Notes: generated from the sequence alone by a model not told the origin. Numbered from the stretch's first letter, positions 53,251 through 62,403 are shown. The stretch: 64,000 nucleotides of DNA from Lachnospiraceae bacterium (GCA_014804755.1 JAAUZE010000015.1:55197-119196); one strand, 5' to 3'. Made by a program: numbers and translations.

Positions 53251-54026
53251 AATCTGATCCCTTCATTCATTTTTTCCACAACCTCCGCGGGCTTTGCCGT
53301 CATCTCCACCCACGCAGGAAGAAACCCGCTCTTAATCGCGTTCCGCATCGAGCGGATATTGGACCATGCCGAACAATAGAACGGAACCTTTCCCCTTTCG
53401 AGAATTTCCACCGCCAGACGGCTTGTGAGTGATGCTGCGATTCCCTGCCTCCGGTATGCCGGAAGAACATCCACTCCGATCTGCCACATCTTATCACAGT
53501 CCGCGGAGCATCCGGCCAGCCCGACCAATTTCCCATGGTCATACGCACCGACGCCTAACACATCCAGTTCTTTTCTATCCTCACACAATGCATTGCCCCA
53601 TTGCGGCACATACAGACCAGTAAAATCCTTCTGTTCCAGTACCCGCATCTCATAGCCACATGTTAGCGCGTGCAGCTTTGTCAAATCCGGCAGATAGTAT
53701 TCCGCCATAAAACACACCTTACTGCCCTGCTTCATCAGTCGTTCGTTCAGCCAATGCATGTTCGGCGTCTCGAAACAATGATAGAAATCAAATTTGCCGA
53801 TGTAGGCTGACACCACCTCTCTGACCTCATCCTTTACGGATGCAACGATATTATTTCCGTAAGACACCAGATTGCAGGTGATCGGCTCCTTGTAATATTT
53901 TCGCGCATTCTCCCCAAGCACGGATGAAACAATCACATTCGTTTCAAGGAGAAAATCCCCCGGATCACAATGAATATCCGCCGCCGACTGCTCCATGGCA
54001 ATTCTCAAAATCTCCCTATTATCCAT
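53247..54026 (-). CDS. GNAT-family N-acetyltransferase (two-domain)
   Basis: 259 residues. A ~130-residue N-terminal region without clear relatives is followed by a GNAT domain with AYRRQGIAASLTSRL (~190-204) and an NIRSMRNAIKSGFLP C-terminal segment. The large N-terminal part suggests a GNAT_acetyltran-like protein. Substrate unknown. Coupled to the 52714 gene by ATGA overlap. Confidence 0.85.
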   Translation of the reverse strand: MDNREILRIAMEQSAADIHCDPGDFLLETNVIVSSVLGENARKYYKEPITCNLVSYGNNIVASVKDEVREVVSAYIGKFDFYHCFETPNMHWLNERLMKQGSKVCFMAEYYLPDLTKLHALTCGYEMRVLEQKDFTGLYVPQWGNALCEDRKELDVLGVGAYDHGKLVGLAGCSADCDKMWQIGVDVLPAYRRQGIAASLTSRLAVEILERGKVPFYCSAWSNIRSMRNAIKSGFLPAWVEMTAKPAEVVEKMNEGIRL

Positions 54027-54085
54027 TTCCTACCCCACTTTATTCTTTTCATTCCAATAGAGCAGCTTCTTATCCCGTAAGCCCC

Positions 54086-54883
54086 TTATCTCCGCTTCTT
54101 TAAAAACACAAGCAGCACTGCCGTCGCTGCCACAACCAATGCCACCAGCACAACCACGATCATGACTGACATGTGATTTGTCTGCGGCGCGATCCGCTCC
54201 GTCCCGCTGCTCTCCGGACTCTGCGTTTGCGTATCGTCCTCTTTTCCGATCTTAGGCGCTCCGTCCGGATATAGGGCAGCATAATCCGCTGTCGGCGCAT
54301 CCAGACACACCCACACACTCCTGCTGCCGTAATAATATCCGATATATCCCCAGCGGTGCCCTGCTTCATCCGTGTACAAACCACTATAATCGGGCAGGTA
54401 CTCCCAGTCTTGCAGATTCATACTGCTATAGCTCTCCGCACCCGGATATTTCCAAAAATAAACCGACTCATTCCGGTACTGTTCGTCCAAAGTGCCATTC
54501 TCGCTGACAATCTGGTCGCCATAATCTTCCGCAAATGATATGGAATCATAGACCACTTTCATGTAGTCCATCGGCATCCACCCTGTCTTTTCATCCTCCG
54601 CGATGCCCCAAACAATCCCCTGCGCATCTTCATAGGTAAAGGAGATATACGCCCTACGCCCGTTTTCCCATGTCGTTATGACCTTTGCCGATTCCGGACT
54701 CTCATAAAGGATCACCACGCCGTCCGGTCCATTGGCAATATACTGTCGGTTTACATAAGTGCACTCCGACGAATGCTTCTCATAAAAGGAATCCATCGGC
54801 TCCCAGATCACATCCGCCCGCACCGAAATCGCACAGAGCAGAAAACAAAACACCATTCCCAAAAAACCGATCCACTTCTTCAT
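54086..54883 (-). CDS. Exported membrane-anchored protein with SH3-like repeats
   Basis: 265 residues. A signal peptide (~1-23), an outer domain with aromatic SH3-like stretches (GRRAYISFTYEDAQGIVWG and KTGWMPMDYM), a Pro/Gln linker and a single C-terminal helix (~235-258) with a Lys-Lys-Arg-Arg tail. It lies downstream of the 54900 and 55268 genes and is likely in the same operon. Role unknown. Confidence 0.75.
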   Translation of the reverse strand: MKKWIGFLGMVFCFLLCAISVRADVIWEPMDSFYEKHSSECTYVNRQYIANGPDGVVILYESPESAKVITTWENGRRAYISFTYEDAQGIVWGIAEDEKTGWMPMDYMKVVYDSISFAEDYGDQIVSENGTLDEQYRNESVYFWKYPGAESYSSMNLQDWEYLPDYSGLYTDEAGHRWGYIGYYYGSRSVWVCLDAPTADYAALYPDGAPKIGKEDDTQTQSPESSGTERIAPQTNHMSVMIVVVLVALVVAATAVLLVFLKKRR

Positions 54884-54899
54884 AAGCTCCTCCTTTTTT

Positions 54900-55271
54900 T
54901 CATAAGCTCCTCATTTCCAAAAGAATGACCCCGAACAGCCATGCGCAGAGATTTGCCACGACCGACAGCCTGACGGGATGAGTGATCTCCCACTGTCTTT
55001 TTTTCGCAAAACTGCAATAGATCCACGCCTCCACTGTCATAACCGCTATTTCAACCAAAAGCTGTACCGGCAGAGCCGCCGCGTTTGGCAGATACCGCCT
55101 CCCAAGCCAGCACAATAATACCGCCGGCGGGTTCGTGAGCACATTGACAAGCATCACGAGCAGGATTTTGTTTTTTCCGCGTATCGCGAAGCACACAATC
55201 GCAACGGCAAGCTCCACCGCGATCGTAAGCAGCAGAGAAACCAAAAACATTTCCAGTAAATAATCCCTCAC
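54900..55271 (-). CDS. Small membrane protein of unknown function
   Basis: 123 residues with three to four hydrophobic helices (MFLVSLLLTIAVELAVAIVC first). No family recognised. Its start overlaps the end of the MFS-like gene by 4 bp (ATGA), so both are translated together. Confidence 0.72.
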   Translation of the reverse strand: MRDYLLEMFLVSLLLTIAVELAVAIVCFAIRGKNKILLVMLVNVLTNPPAVLLCWLGRRYLPNAAALPVQLLVEIAVMTVEAWIYCSFAKKRQWEITHPVRLSVVANLCAWLFGVILLEMRSL

Positions 55272-56485
55272 GCCTTCTCCCTTTCACACCGGTATTTTCC
55301 GATTTCCTCCGTCGGGAAACACAGTGCATCACACACTGCTTCCCCGCTGTCACGCCGGCTTTTTCCGATCCCGGCTGCCAGCAGCGACAGCGAAAGGATA
55401 CTGCCCGCGCCGCCGATCACATTGCCAGTCCAAGCGGGCTGCACCCCCAAATAACCCGGCAGAAATCCCAAAAACAGGGCAAAGGTCAAACACCCAAACG
55501 CAAATCCGGGCATCTGCGGAAATGCACAGATCATCCAGTACAGGGTAATCGGCATGGTCATGTTAAATAAAAACAAGGCAGCCAGTCCGAGCGGCATAAC
55601 AGAAGAAAATAAATAGCAGATTGCCGCCAGAATAAGCGAAACCGCCGCTGTCCGAAACGAGCCTCTCCATGCCGACAAAAATCCGCCTGCCATCTTTCCG
55701 ACCACCACGGCAAGCACGCTGACCCCCCCTATCAAGACCCCGGTTTTCCAAGGAAACGAAACTGCCATGCCGATATACGAGCGCAGGATGACAACAAGCA
55801 GGCAGCAGACGGTTAAGCGGAAGACATTCCTTTGATCCGGCTGAGCGTGTTGTCTTTTACCCAGAATGTCCGGTCCCGATGCAGGACGCCGTAACCGGAA
55901 ACAGAGCATTCCTGCGCACAATAGCAGCATTAAAGCGCTCACCCCCAAAAACCACGAATTCCATCCGCCGTTTTGAGCGAGCGTAGTTCCAAGGTACAGT
56001 CCCAGCGCTCCCGGCGCAACAAACACGCCAAGCCGCTTGATCAGCCCGTTTCCGGCATTCCCGCCGTATCGGCCTCTGCAATCGCTTTCATCGCCGTCTT
56101 CACGCATCGTTCCCACACACCTGTCTCGTATCGTTCCCACGCCGCCGCCCACATGGAACAGCGCATTTCCGATTCCCAATACGACCGGATGCGTCACAGC
56201 CCCCGCAATCGTGCACAAAACACCGATGAACGCGGTCATAAGATCGAAGTCTACGTCCTTTTTTCCGGCTTTCGCATGCCTGAAAGAAACGTCCCGGTTC
56301 CTTCCTTCTTCTCTCGCATGCAAGGCGTCCAATACCACGCCAAACGGCATCTGCAGGGCGAATGCACAGAAATTATATAACAATATATAGAAATACCCGC
56401 CGTCCTGCGGGATAAATGATCCGAACATCGCCATGGCGCACACGCCGTCCACCAGTAGATGCAGAATGGAATATAGGGCTGTCAT
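55268..56485 (-). CDS. MFS-like integral membrane protein
   Basis: 405 residues with ~10-12 hydrophobic helices (e.g. ALQMPFGVVLDAL, VFVAPGALGLYLGTTL) and a polar insert (~125-150, DGDESDCRG). Loose resemblance to major facilitator-like permeases, but a specific family is not visible. The start MTALYSIL follows AAAGAGG. It leads a three-gene run with the next two proteins. Confidence 0.7.
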   Translation of the reverse strand: MTALYSILHLLVDGVCAMAMFGSFIPQDGGYFYILLYNFCAFALQMPFGVVLDALHAREEGRNRDVSFRHAKAGKKDVDFDLMTAFIGVLCTIAGAVTHPVVLGIGNALFHVGGGVGTIRDRCVGTMREDGDESDCRGRYGGNAGNGLIKRLGVFVAPGALGLYLGTTLAQNGGWNSWFLGVSALMLLLCAGMLCFRLRRPASGPDILGKRQHAQPDQRNVFRLTVCCLLVVILRSYIGMAVSFPWKTGVLIGGVSVLAVVVGKMAGGFLSAWRGSFRTAAVSLILAAICYLFSSVMPLGLAALFLFNMTMPITLYWMICAFPQMPGFAFGCLTFALFLGFLPGYLGVQPAWTGNVIGGAGSILSLSLLAAGIGKSRRDSGEAVCDALCFPTEEIGKYRCEREKA

Positions 56486-56589
56486 CTGCGTTTTCCTCTC
56501 TTTGAAACAGCTTTTATCCGGTGCTCTCAAACTTTAGACGCGGGTCATCCATCCTTTTGTTTCATCCCGCATATCCTCTTTCCATTCGT

Positions 56590-56940
56590 TCAAATCTGTT
56601 TTGTAAAATCCTCAATACTTTCCGCTTTTGCCGCCAGCTTCAGCCATGCACGGAGCGTTTCTTCATCCCTCTGAGATGTGATTCGCTCCCTCAATGCGAG
56701 TGGTATCTCACCTAAGTCGTTAAGCAAATCTAATATATCATTTATTTTTCCCTGGGTTATGCCCTTCTCCATACCCTCGGCAAGGCCAACGGCTTTTCCT
56801 TCCGCAATCCCTTCTTCCCGTATCCGTTCCTCAATCTCAAAGCTTTTCATATAGGCAAGCCCCACCTCTCCATCACGTTTGACGCCGTTACCATTTTTCC
56901 TCCTGTTCCCATAGTGCACGAAAAACAGGAGTCTGTCCGC
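56590..56940 (-). pseudogene. Remnant of Rpn-type nuclease gene
   Basis: The C-terminal ~100 residues (GLAYMKSFEIEER, EGMEKGITQGKINDILD, TSQRDEETLRAWLKLAAK) match the full Rpn-type gene at 61083-62009. The first two thirds are gone: the ribosome site (GGAGGAAAA) and ATG of the full gene are joined straight to its codon ~199 region, apparently by a deletion using the short ACCAT overlap, and nearby base changes break the frame. Its promoter region (57135-57163) is still present. Confidence 0.85.
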
Positions 56941-57134
56941 CTCTTAGGATCTTTCATGCACTATGCCTTTTCAATTTTGTTGTGGGTAAAGCATAGATTA
57001 CAAAAGATCGCTTCGCGTTCTTTTAGAAAAATAAGATAGAAGAAGCGGCAGAATGCCGTCTGAATCGGATCGTCTCTCGAAAAATATCCGGTATATCGAA
57101 ACGTAATCCGTCAAAGAATATATGCTTTGTGCTG

Positions 57135-57163
57135 ATTATACAAAGGTCGCACCGGTTCGTCAA
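57135..57163 (-). promoter_or_regulatory. Promoter before the Rpn remnant
   Basis: On the minus strand, TTGACG (57158-57163), 17 bp, TATAAT (57135-57140). The same arrangement occurs at 62230-62258 before the intact Rpn-type gene. The interval 56941-57281 otherwise holds only the remnant's leader, which matches 62030-62270. Confidence 0.65.
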
Positions 57164-57281
57164 GATATTTTTAGGTAAAACAGCTATAAAAAAGCAGACC
57201 ATTACCACTAGGGTCACAGCCTGCTTTTCCATCCGATTAAATGCACGCAATTCCTTTGGAATCACATGAAAATCCGCGCAA

Positions 57282-57602
57282 TTATTCCTCTCCATAAATT
57301 TCCTCGATCATCGGAAACGTGCTCCACGCTTTCGGCCATCCACAGTAAAACGCAAGCTGCGTCACAACCTCCACGATCTCCTCTTTCGTGATCCCGTGGT
57401 CTTTTCCGATGGCAATGTGCGACTTCAATTGCGGATATAACCCTGCGGAAAACAGCGCCGCGATTGTGATCATACTCCTGTCTCTGGCGGACAATTTGTC
57501 CTCTCTCGACCATACCTCGCCAAATAACACATCGTCATTTAATTCCGCAAATTTCGGTGCAAGAGCGCCCAGATGATCCCTGCCTGCTGTTTGTTTTTTC
57601 AT
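57282..57602 (-). CDS. Carboxymuconolactone-decarboxylase-family protein
   Basis: 106 residues of the CMD/AhpD-like fold (DRSMITIAALFSAGLYPQLKSHI). The single Cys (FYCGW) rather than CxxC argues against a peroxidase role. Its start follows GGAGGAG and overlaps the cupin gene by 4 bp (ATGA), so the two are translated together. Function unknown; such CMD-cupin pairs are common. Confidence 0.85.
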   Translation of the reverse strand: MKKQTAGRDHLGALAPKFAELNDDVLFGEVWSREDKLSARDRSMITIAALFSAGLYPQLKSHIAIGKDHGITKEEIVEVVTQLAFYCGWPKAWSTFPMIEEIYGEE

Positions 57603-58018
57603 TTTTGCTCCTCCAATCGACTGTATTCTTCCTCCGCTACCGGCTCGCACCATTCCGTTCTGCCGCCTTCTCCCGGAACCTCAACGGCAAGATGCTGAAA
57701 ATAAGATGCTTTCGCAGCGCCGTGCCAGTGCTTCACACCTGCGGGAATGTTCACGACGTCGCCCGGTTTCAATTTTCTTGCCGGTTTTCCCCATTCCTGA
57801 TACCAGCCCTCTCCTGCAGTTGCAAGGAGAATCTGTCCGCCGCCTTTCTCCGCGTGGTGGATATGCCAGTTGTTACGACATGACGGCTCAAACGTGACAT
57901 TGCCGATCGCCACCTGTTCGGTGGAGAGCATGTTCAGCCAGCTTTTGCCAACAAAATACTTGGCAAACGCATCGTTCGGCTCTCCGGTCTCAAAAACACT
58001 TAAATTCTTCTCATTCAT
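57599..58018 (-). CDS. Cupin-domain protein
   Basis: 139 residues. Cupin motif 1 includes HIHHAEKGGGQILL and motif 2 VVNIPAGVKHWHGAA, with His residues for a metal. The start follows ATCGGAGGAC. It is coupled to the CMD gene. Often described as possible quercetin-dioxygenase or isomerase-like proteins, but the substrate is unknown. Confidence 0.87.
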   Translation of the reverse strand: MNEKNLSVFETGEPNDAFAKYFVGKSWLNMLSTEQVAIGNVTFEPSCRNNWHIHHAEKGGGQILLATAGEGWYQEWGKPARKLKPGDVVNIPAGVKHWHGAAKASYFQHLAVEVPGEGGRTEWCEPVAEEEYSRLEEQK

Positions 58019-58119
58019 ATTCTGTCCTCCGATCTTTTTTATCGCTGTCTCCTTCAATCTATTGTTTCTATTGCTGGCTGTTTCATTTCACAGCCGCCTG
58101 CAAATCATTTTATCTTAAT

Positions 58120-58989
58120 TCATCCGACATCTGCCTTCTTCTTAATATGATTTCCAATGATCTCCGATACATCACTGATCGTTATAAAAGCACTCGCATC
58201 CACCTCTTTGATCAAACGCTTCAGTTCATAGATCTCAAACCGGTTCAGCACACAGTATAAGACCGCTTTTTTTCCGCTGATCAGACCCTCTCCTTCCAGA
58301 AGCGTCACCGTCCGCCCCATTCTCTTAAAGATCTCGTCCGCGATCATCTGTCCTTCATCCGTGATGATCATAGCTGCTTTCGCCTGTTCCACGCCTGATT
58401 CTACAAAATCAATCACTTTCGATGTGATAAAATACGTCAGCAGGCTGTACATGGCTCTGTCAAATCCAAACAGAAATCCGGCGACCGTATAGATCACAAC
58501 ATTGAAAAAGAGAACCGTCTGTCCCACCGGAAGATTAAACTTTTTATTCAGGAAGATTGCCACTGTCTCTGTGCCGTCGAGGCAGCCGCCGGCGCGGATA
58601 ACAAACCCCACTCCCACTCCCAAAAATACGCCTCCAAAACAAACGGCCAACAGATATTCATGCGTAACATCCACAATCGACGCAAAGATCTCCAGAAAAC
58701 TTGAAAATGTCACCATGGCAACTGTGGATTTGATAATAAATTTAGCTCCCAGCTTCCGCATGCCGGCCACCAGGAACGGAATGTTAAGTGCCAAAGTCAA
58801 TAATCCAAGAGAAATCCCACTCAGGTTATTGATCATGATCGAGATTCCCACAATCCCTCCATCCAGGATCGTGCATGGAACCAAAAATTCTTCAATAGCA
58901 AATGCGGCGATTGCCGCGCCCATCACCAGCATCGCATAGCTGGATGCTTCCCTCATATAATATTTCAACTTTGATGCATTGTCTGACAT
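58120..58989 (-). CDS. YitT-family membrane protein
   Basis: 289 residues with five to six membrane helices (YAMLVMGAAIAAFAIEEFLV first) and a C-terminal cytosolic DUF2179 domain (~205-289, with ITDEGQMIADEIFKRMGRTVTLL). The start MSDNASKLKYYM follows GGGGGAG; the 133 codons before it in the same frame are not part of the protein. Function unknown. Confidence 0.9.
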   Translation of the reverse strand: MSDNASKLKYYMREASSYAMLVMGAAIAAFAIEEFLVPCTILDGGIVGISIMINNLSGISLGLLTLALNIPFLVAGMRKLGAKFIIKSTVAMVTFSSFLEIFASIVDVTHEYLLAVCFGGVFLGVGVGFVIRAGGCLDGTETVAIFLNKKFNLPVGQTVLFFNVVIYTVAGFLFGFDRAMYSLLTYFITSKVIDFVESGVEQAKAAMIITDEGQMIADEIFKRMGRTVTLLEGEGLISGKKAVLYCVLNRFEIYELKRLIKEVDASAFITISDVSEIIGNHIKKKADVG

Positions 58990-59080
58990 AACAGCTCCCC
59001 CTGTATCATCATACCAACGGTATCGGTGTCCGTCAAATAAAACTTTGATATTTATCAACATATTCATTCCGGACAGTTCA

Positions 59081-59121
59081 AAAAAAACAGCAGCCAAACG
59101 ATTTAAAGTCTGTCTGCTGTC
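59081..59121 (-). terminator. Terminator of zinc-ribbon gene 1
   Basis: On the minus strand, ACAGCAG.. / ..CTGCTGT, followed by T8. Confidence 0.7.
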
Positions 59122-59177
59122 TAAAATAAAAATGATCTGCTTTGTCAAAGCTTGGTGATGCAGATTTATGTGTATTC

Positions 59178-60161
59178 TTACGCATCCTTTAGTGCGCTGA
59201 TTAAGCCCAATACAATTCCGAGAATGATCGCCCATGCTCCGATTCCCATGATCGAGAAAAAGTGACCGGAACAAATCATCAGCCAGATCAGGCAGGCAAG
59301 CGGAACCAAAGAAAATACCAGTTTCAACTTTCTGTGATTCGTTACGGTAAAAACCAGAAGTCCGGCACCGCATACAATCAGAATCCACGGCGTAACAAGC
59401 ACTGCCGCACGTCCTTTCAAAACCAGCCGTGCCGTTCCAAAAACCTCCTTCACACTGCCGTCTTTAATATCGGTATCCATCTCGTCTTCCAACTCACGAA
59501 CAAGATAGTCCTCTGCGACTTCCAATGCGTCCGCAAGATCATCCGTATCCGCACCGCTCAATTTATCCGCTAAACGCTCAACCGTACCGCTCAATTGTGA
59601 CAATTCAAACAGGTTCAGCCCGACACTGGCTTTGACACTTACTTTGGAACTGTAAGAAGAACCCATAAAATAACCGGAATAGGACGGAACCTCTACTTTT
59701 TCATTCACATGAATGGAAGCAAAATTCATAAACGGCGCAACCAAAAACAGCATCGCTGCAATAATGCCCAGAAGGCAAAACATGCTGATTCCCATACGCT
59801 TTACTCTGCCTGCAAATTCGCCCGGCGCATTCTTAAACACCGCGCCAACATTCCCCATGTTTGTCTGAGGAGGTACGGGATATCCCATCATAGGAGCGCC
59901 GCCGTACATCTGCTGGTTCGGCTGTCCATACCCCGGCTGTCCATATCCCATGCCTGCTCCCGGATTCTGTGCCTGCTGAAACGGGGTCTGATCTGCGCCT
60001 GTTCCCACACTCTGCATCTGCTGAAACGGTGTCTGATCTGCGCCTGCTCCCGCACTCTGCGTCTGCTGAAATGGCACCTGACCTGCTCCCATATCCGCTC
60101 CGCAGTTCGGACAAATTTTCGTGTTCTCCGGCATCTGCGTGCCACACTGATTACAAAACAT
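59178..60161 (-). CDS. Zinc-ribbon membrane protein, copy 1
   Basis: 327 residues. A zinc ribbon (FCNQCGTQM and ICPNCGADM, 3-24) is followed by a Gln/Gly/Ala-rich linker with three repeats of the type QTPFQQ-x-QS and a Gly/Tyr/Gln-rich stretch (to ~115). Then come four predicted membrane helices with an outer domain between the first and second (IHVNEKVEVPSYSGYF). The cytosolic ribbon may be a sensor. Function unknown. Nearly identical to 62404-63342. Confidence 0.88.
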   Translation of the reverse strand: MFCNQCGTQMPENTKICPNCGADMGAGQVPFQQTQSAGAGADQTPFQQMQSVGTGADQTPFQQAQNPGAGMGYGQPGYGQPNQQMYGGAPMMGYPVPPQTNMGNVGAVFKNAPGEFAGRVKRMGISMFCLLGIIAAMLFLVAPFMNFASIHVNEKVEVPSYSGYFMGSSYSSKVSVKASVGLNLFELSQLSGTVERLADKLSGADTDDLADALEVAEDYLVRELEDEMDTDIKDGSVKEVFGTARLVLKGRAAVLVTPWILIVCGAGLLVFTVTNHRKLKLVFSLVPLACLIWLMICSGHFFSIMGIGAWAIILGIVLGLISALKDA

Positions 60162-60234
60162 CTTTTTCTCCTCTCTTTGCTTGTATTTTATATCAATCTA
60201 TCGGTAAACTTCCTTATCGGCTATTTTTCCTAAC

Positions 60235-60585
60235 TCAGGTATTTTCCCAGTAATCTTCTCCTTCTTCAGATATACTGTTAATACCGAATAATATCTGTAG
60301 AAAATCCTGCTTTTCATTCAAAATACGGATAACCCTTACGGTATCACCCTCAACCCTGTAAAAAACATAGTTAGGCTTTACAAACAGATAATGGTAATCC
60401 GTTGGATATTTTATCAGATCCGCTAAGCGGAGACCTTCTTCCGGAAACAACTCTAACTGTTTGGCAGTTGATGTAATCTCCTTGATACAGGCTTTTGCCT
60501 TGCCTTCACCAAACTGCCCGGCAACATAAGCTTTTATCCCCTGTAGATCATCCAACGCTTTTGGTGTATAAATCAGCTTCGGCAT
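60235..60585 (-). CDS. ParE/RelE-superfamily toxin, copy 1
   Basis: 116-residue toxin of a type II toxin-antitoxin pair. The N-terminal LIYTPKALDDLQGIKAYVAGQFG and C-terminal VRVIRILNEKQDFLQILF are typical of the ParE/RelE plasmid-stabilisation fold. It starts one base after the antitoxin stop. The target (gyrase for ParE, ribosome-bound mRNA for RelE) is not clear from sequence. Confidence 0.9.
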   Translation of the reverse strand: MPKLIYTPKALDDLQGIKAYVAGQFGEGKAKACIKEITSTAKQLELFPEEGLRLADLIKYPTDYHYLFVKPNYVFYRVEGDTVRVIRILNEKQDFLQILFGINSISEEGEDYWENT

Positions 60586-60586
60586 A

Positions 60587-60838
60587 TCACAATCCCAACG
60601 CAGCCTCAACCTCTTCCGCTGTTAACCAACCCTTTTCTCTGGCAGACTGCTCTCCTTCTTCCAGTTTTGTCAAAAGCTGAATTGTTGCTTTTAATCGATC
60701 CAACTCATCAATATCCACAATGGCGTATGCCCCCCGACCATTCCGAGTCAGATACACCGGTTGGTTTGTTCTTACTTCTTTTAATACTTCTGTATAATTT
60801 CTCAAATCTGATATTGGCTTAATATTGGGCAAAGTCAT
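60587..60838 (-). CDS. Phd/YefM-family antitoxin, copy 1
   Basis: 83 residues. The N-terminal IKPISDLRNYTEVLKEVRTNQPVYLTRNG is the Phd/YefM DNA-binding and dimerisation pattern, and the C-terminal KGWLTAEEVEAALG part would wrap the toxin. The start MTLPNIKP is preceded by AAGGAG. Probably represses its own operon. Confidence 0.9.
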   Translation of the reverse strand: MTLPNIKPISDLRNYTEVLKEVRTNQPVYLTRNGRGAYAIVDIDELDRLKATIQLLTKLEEGEQSAREKGWLTAEEVEAALGL

Positions 60839-61031
60839 CAACTCCTTTGCACTTATTATATGCAATCCGCAGATAATTAGCAAGAAAAATAACATGTGAA
60901 TTTACAGCATCTTTTCTTTTGCCGTATAACTCCGTCACGGCATTCACCCACCTATCCTCCGGAAAATTCAGACAGTCAAGAATTGACATATCGTTATTTC
61001 TTTCTTCCAATACCCCATGGCGAAACGCCAC
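60819..61031 (-). CDS. Small ORF of uncertain coding status before the antitoxin
   Basis: Up to 70 codons (or 56 from MSIL at 60989) that read like a real protein (DCLNFPEDRWVNAVTELYGKRKDAV). The last 20 bp overlap the antitoxin start, giving possible coupling. No known family, ribosome site weak (GGAAGAAAGAAAT). It may be a remnant of a larger gene cut during duplication. Confidence 0.35.
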   Translation of the reverse strand: MAFRHGVLEERNNDMSILDCLNFPEDRWVNAVTELYGKRKDAVNSHVIFLANYLRIAYNKCKGVDDFAQY

Positions 61032-61082
61032 TGAAAACTGATCGCGGCTGCCTCAATAGACGCATTCAATGCAAGCCTATTA

Positions 61083-62009
61083 TCAAATCTGCTTTGTAAA
61101 CTCCGCAACACTTTCCGCCTTTGCTGCCAGCTTCAGCCATGCACGGAGCGTTTCTTCATCCCTCTGGGATGTAATCTGCTCCTTCAATGCAGACGGTATC
61201 TCGCCTAAATCGTTAAGGAGGTCTAAAATATCATTTATCTTCCCTTGAATCACGCCTTTTTCTATTCCTTTTTCTATTCCCTTTTCCATTCCCTCCGCAA
61301 GTCCAATGGCTTTTCCCTCCGCAATGCCTTTTTCCATAATCCGCTCTTCGATCTCAAAGCTTTTCATATAGGCAAGCCCCACCTTTCCATCACGTTTCAC
61401 TGCCGTTACCATCTCATGCAGTCTTTGTAGGTTCTCTGTCTTTGCATTCTCCTCTGACGAATACTCCATGTAATGCAGAAGTTCCTGTAAACTTTCCGGC
61501 GGATTCCCCTTCGTTCCCTGCGTATAGAGAAAAATCGTTCGCGCTCCGTCCTCATACGGCAGTTCCGGAACCTCTATACAGCCGTTCTTGATCGTGTAGA
61601 CCATCCGCTCAAGAGAAAACGGATCATACGTCGTGATAAAGATCACAACGACATTCCTAAGGATACTGTATTTCTCTCCTGCCTTCAAACTTCCCGCGTC
61701 CAGCTTCGCATGATAGAACCGCGCCCTTTTCGGCAGGGCGGCAACGTCCTCTTTTCCATCGTTGTTGTCCGGCTCCATGTCAAAGAGCTCTCCGTCCTCC
61801 TCGTCAAGGTATACGTCCATGCGGATGCCGTGTTTGTCTGTGTCCTCTCCCTGCACAATGCATTGAGGGATCACCTTGATCTTTCCGAGTTTTCTGCCGA
61901 GAATGCATTCTAAGATGCAGCGCGCCGCAGGCTCTCCGTAAACCTTATGGCTTGTCAGGCTGTTCACCAAAAAGTTATCCACCAGATTTAGTTCTTCCAA
62001 TTGTCTCAT
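61083..62009 (-). CDS. Rpn-family nuclease (PD-(D/E)XK transposase-like)
   Basis: 308 residues. The N-terminal GEPAARCILECILGRKLG and RMDVYLDEEDGELFDMEP region fits the Rpn/PDDEXK_2 nuclease family, in which the core holds D..D/E-x-K-like residues; here GIRMDVYL then ELFDMEP. The C-terminal part has a Gly/Lys/Glu repeat (EGMEKGIEKGIEKG) and a helical end. Family members cut DNA and can promote recombination. The start MRQLEELN follows CAGGAGG. A broken copy is at 56590. Confidence 0.85.
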   Translation of the reverse strand: MRQLEELNLVDNFLVNSLTSHKVYGEPAARCILECILGRKLGKIKVIPQCIVQGEDTDKHGIRMDVYLDEEDGELFDMEPDNNDGKEDVAALPKRARFYHAKLDAGSLKAGEKYSILRNVVVIFITTYDPFSLERMVYTIKNGCIEVPELPYEDGARTIFLYTQGTKGNPPESLQELLHYMEYSSEENAKTENLQRLHEMVTAVKRDGKVGLAYMKSFEIEERIMEKGIAEGKAIGLAEGMEKGIEKGIEKGVIQGKINDILDLLNDLGEIPSALKEQITSQRDEETLRAWLKLAAKAESVAEFTKQI

Positions 62010-62347
62010 TTTTCCTCCTGTTCCCATCGTGCACGAAAACAGGAGCCTGTCCGCCTCTCTTCATTTTCCATGCACCATGCTTTTCGATTTGTTTTGTGGG
62101 TAAAGCATAGATTACATTGAAAAAGTAGAATTTAAGAAGCGGCAGAATGCCGTCTGACACGGATCATCTTTTCGAAAATTGCCTGCTGTATCGAAAAGTA
62201 ATCCATCAAAGAATATATGCTTTGTGCTGATTATACAAAGATTTGTACCGTGCGTCAAGAAAATTTTGGATAAATTTTACAAGAAATCTTGCAAGCAGAA
62301 AGCGTACACCAGCCTTTTTCTTTCAGCGGTATGCATGATCTTGCACG
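62010..62347 (-). promoter_or_regulatory. Rpn gene upstream region with promoter
   Basis: On the minus strand, TTGACG (62253-62258), 17 bp, TATAAT (62230-62235), ~220 bp before the Rpn start. It matches 56941-57163. Nothing else is seen in the interval 62010-62347. Confidence 0.65.
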
Positions 62348-62384
62348 AAAAAAGGACTGCCACAATGATTCGGCAATCCTTTTC
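62348..62384 (-). terminator. Terminator of zinc-ribbon gene 2
   Basis: On the minus strand, AAAGGATTGCC / GGCAGTCCTTT with a T run. Unlike that of copy 1, so the duplicated block stops at the stop codon. Confidence 0.75.
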
Positions 62385-62403
62385 CTATTACATTTGCACG
62401 CTT

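Noticed and set aside
58990..59388. 133-codon N-terminal extension of the YitT gene
   Set aside because: It crosses the zinc-ribbon terminator and gene in another frame, has no membrane or family pattern, and a good ribosome site precedes the inner ATG.
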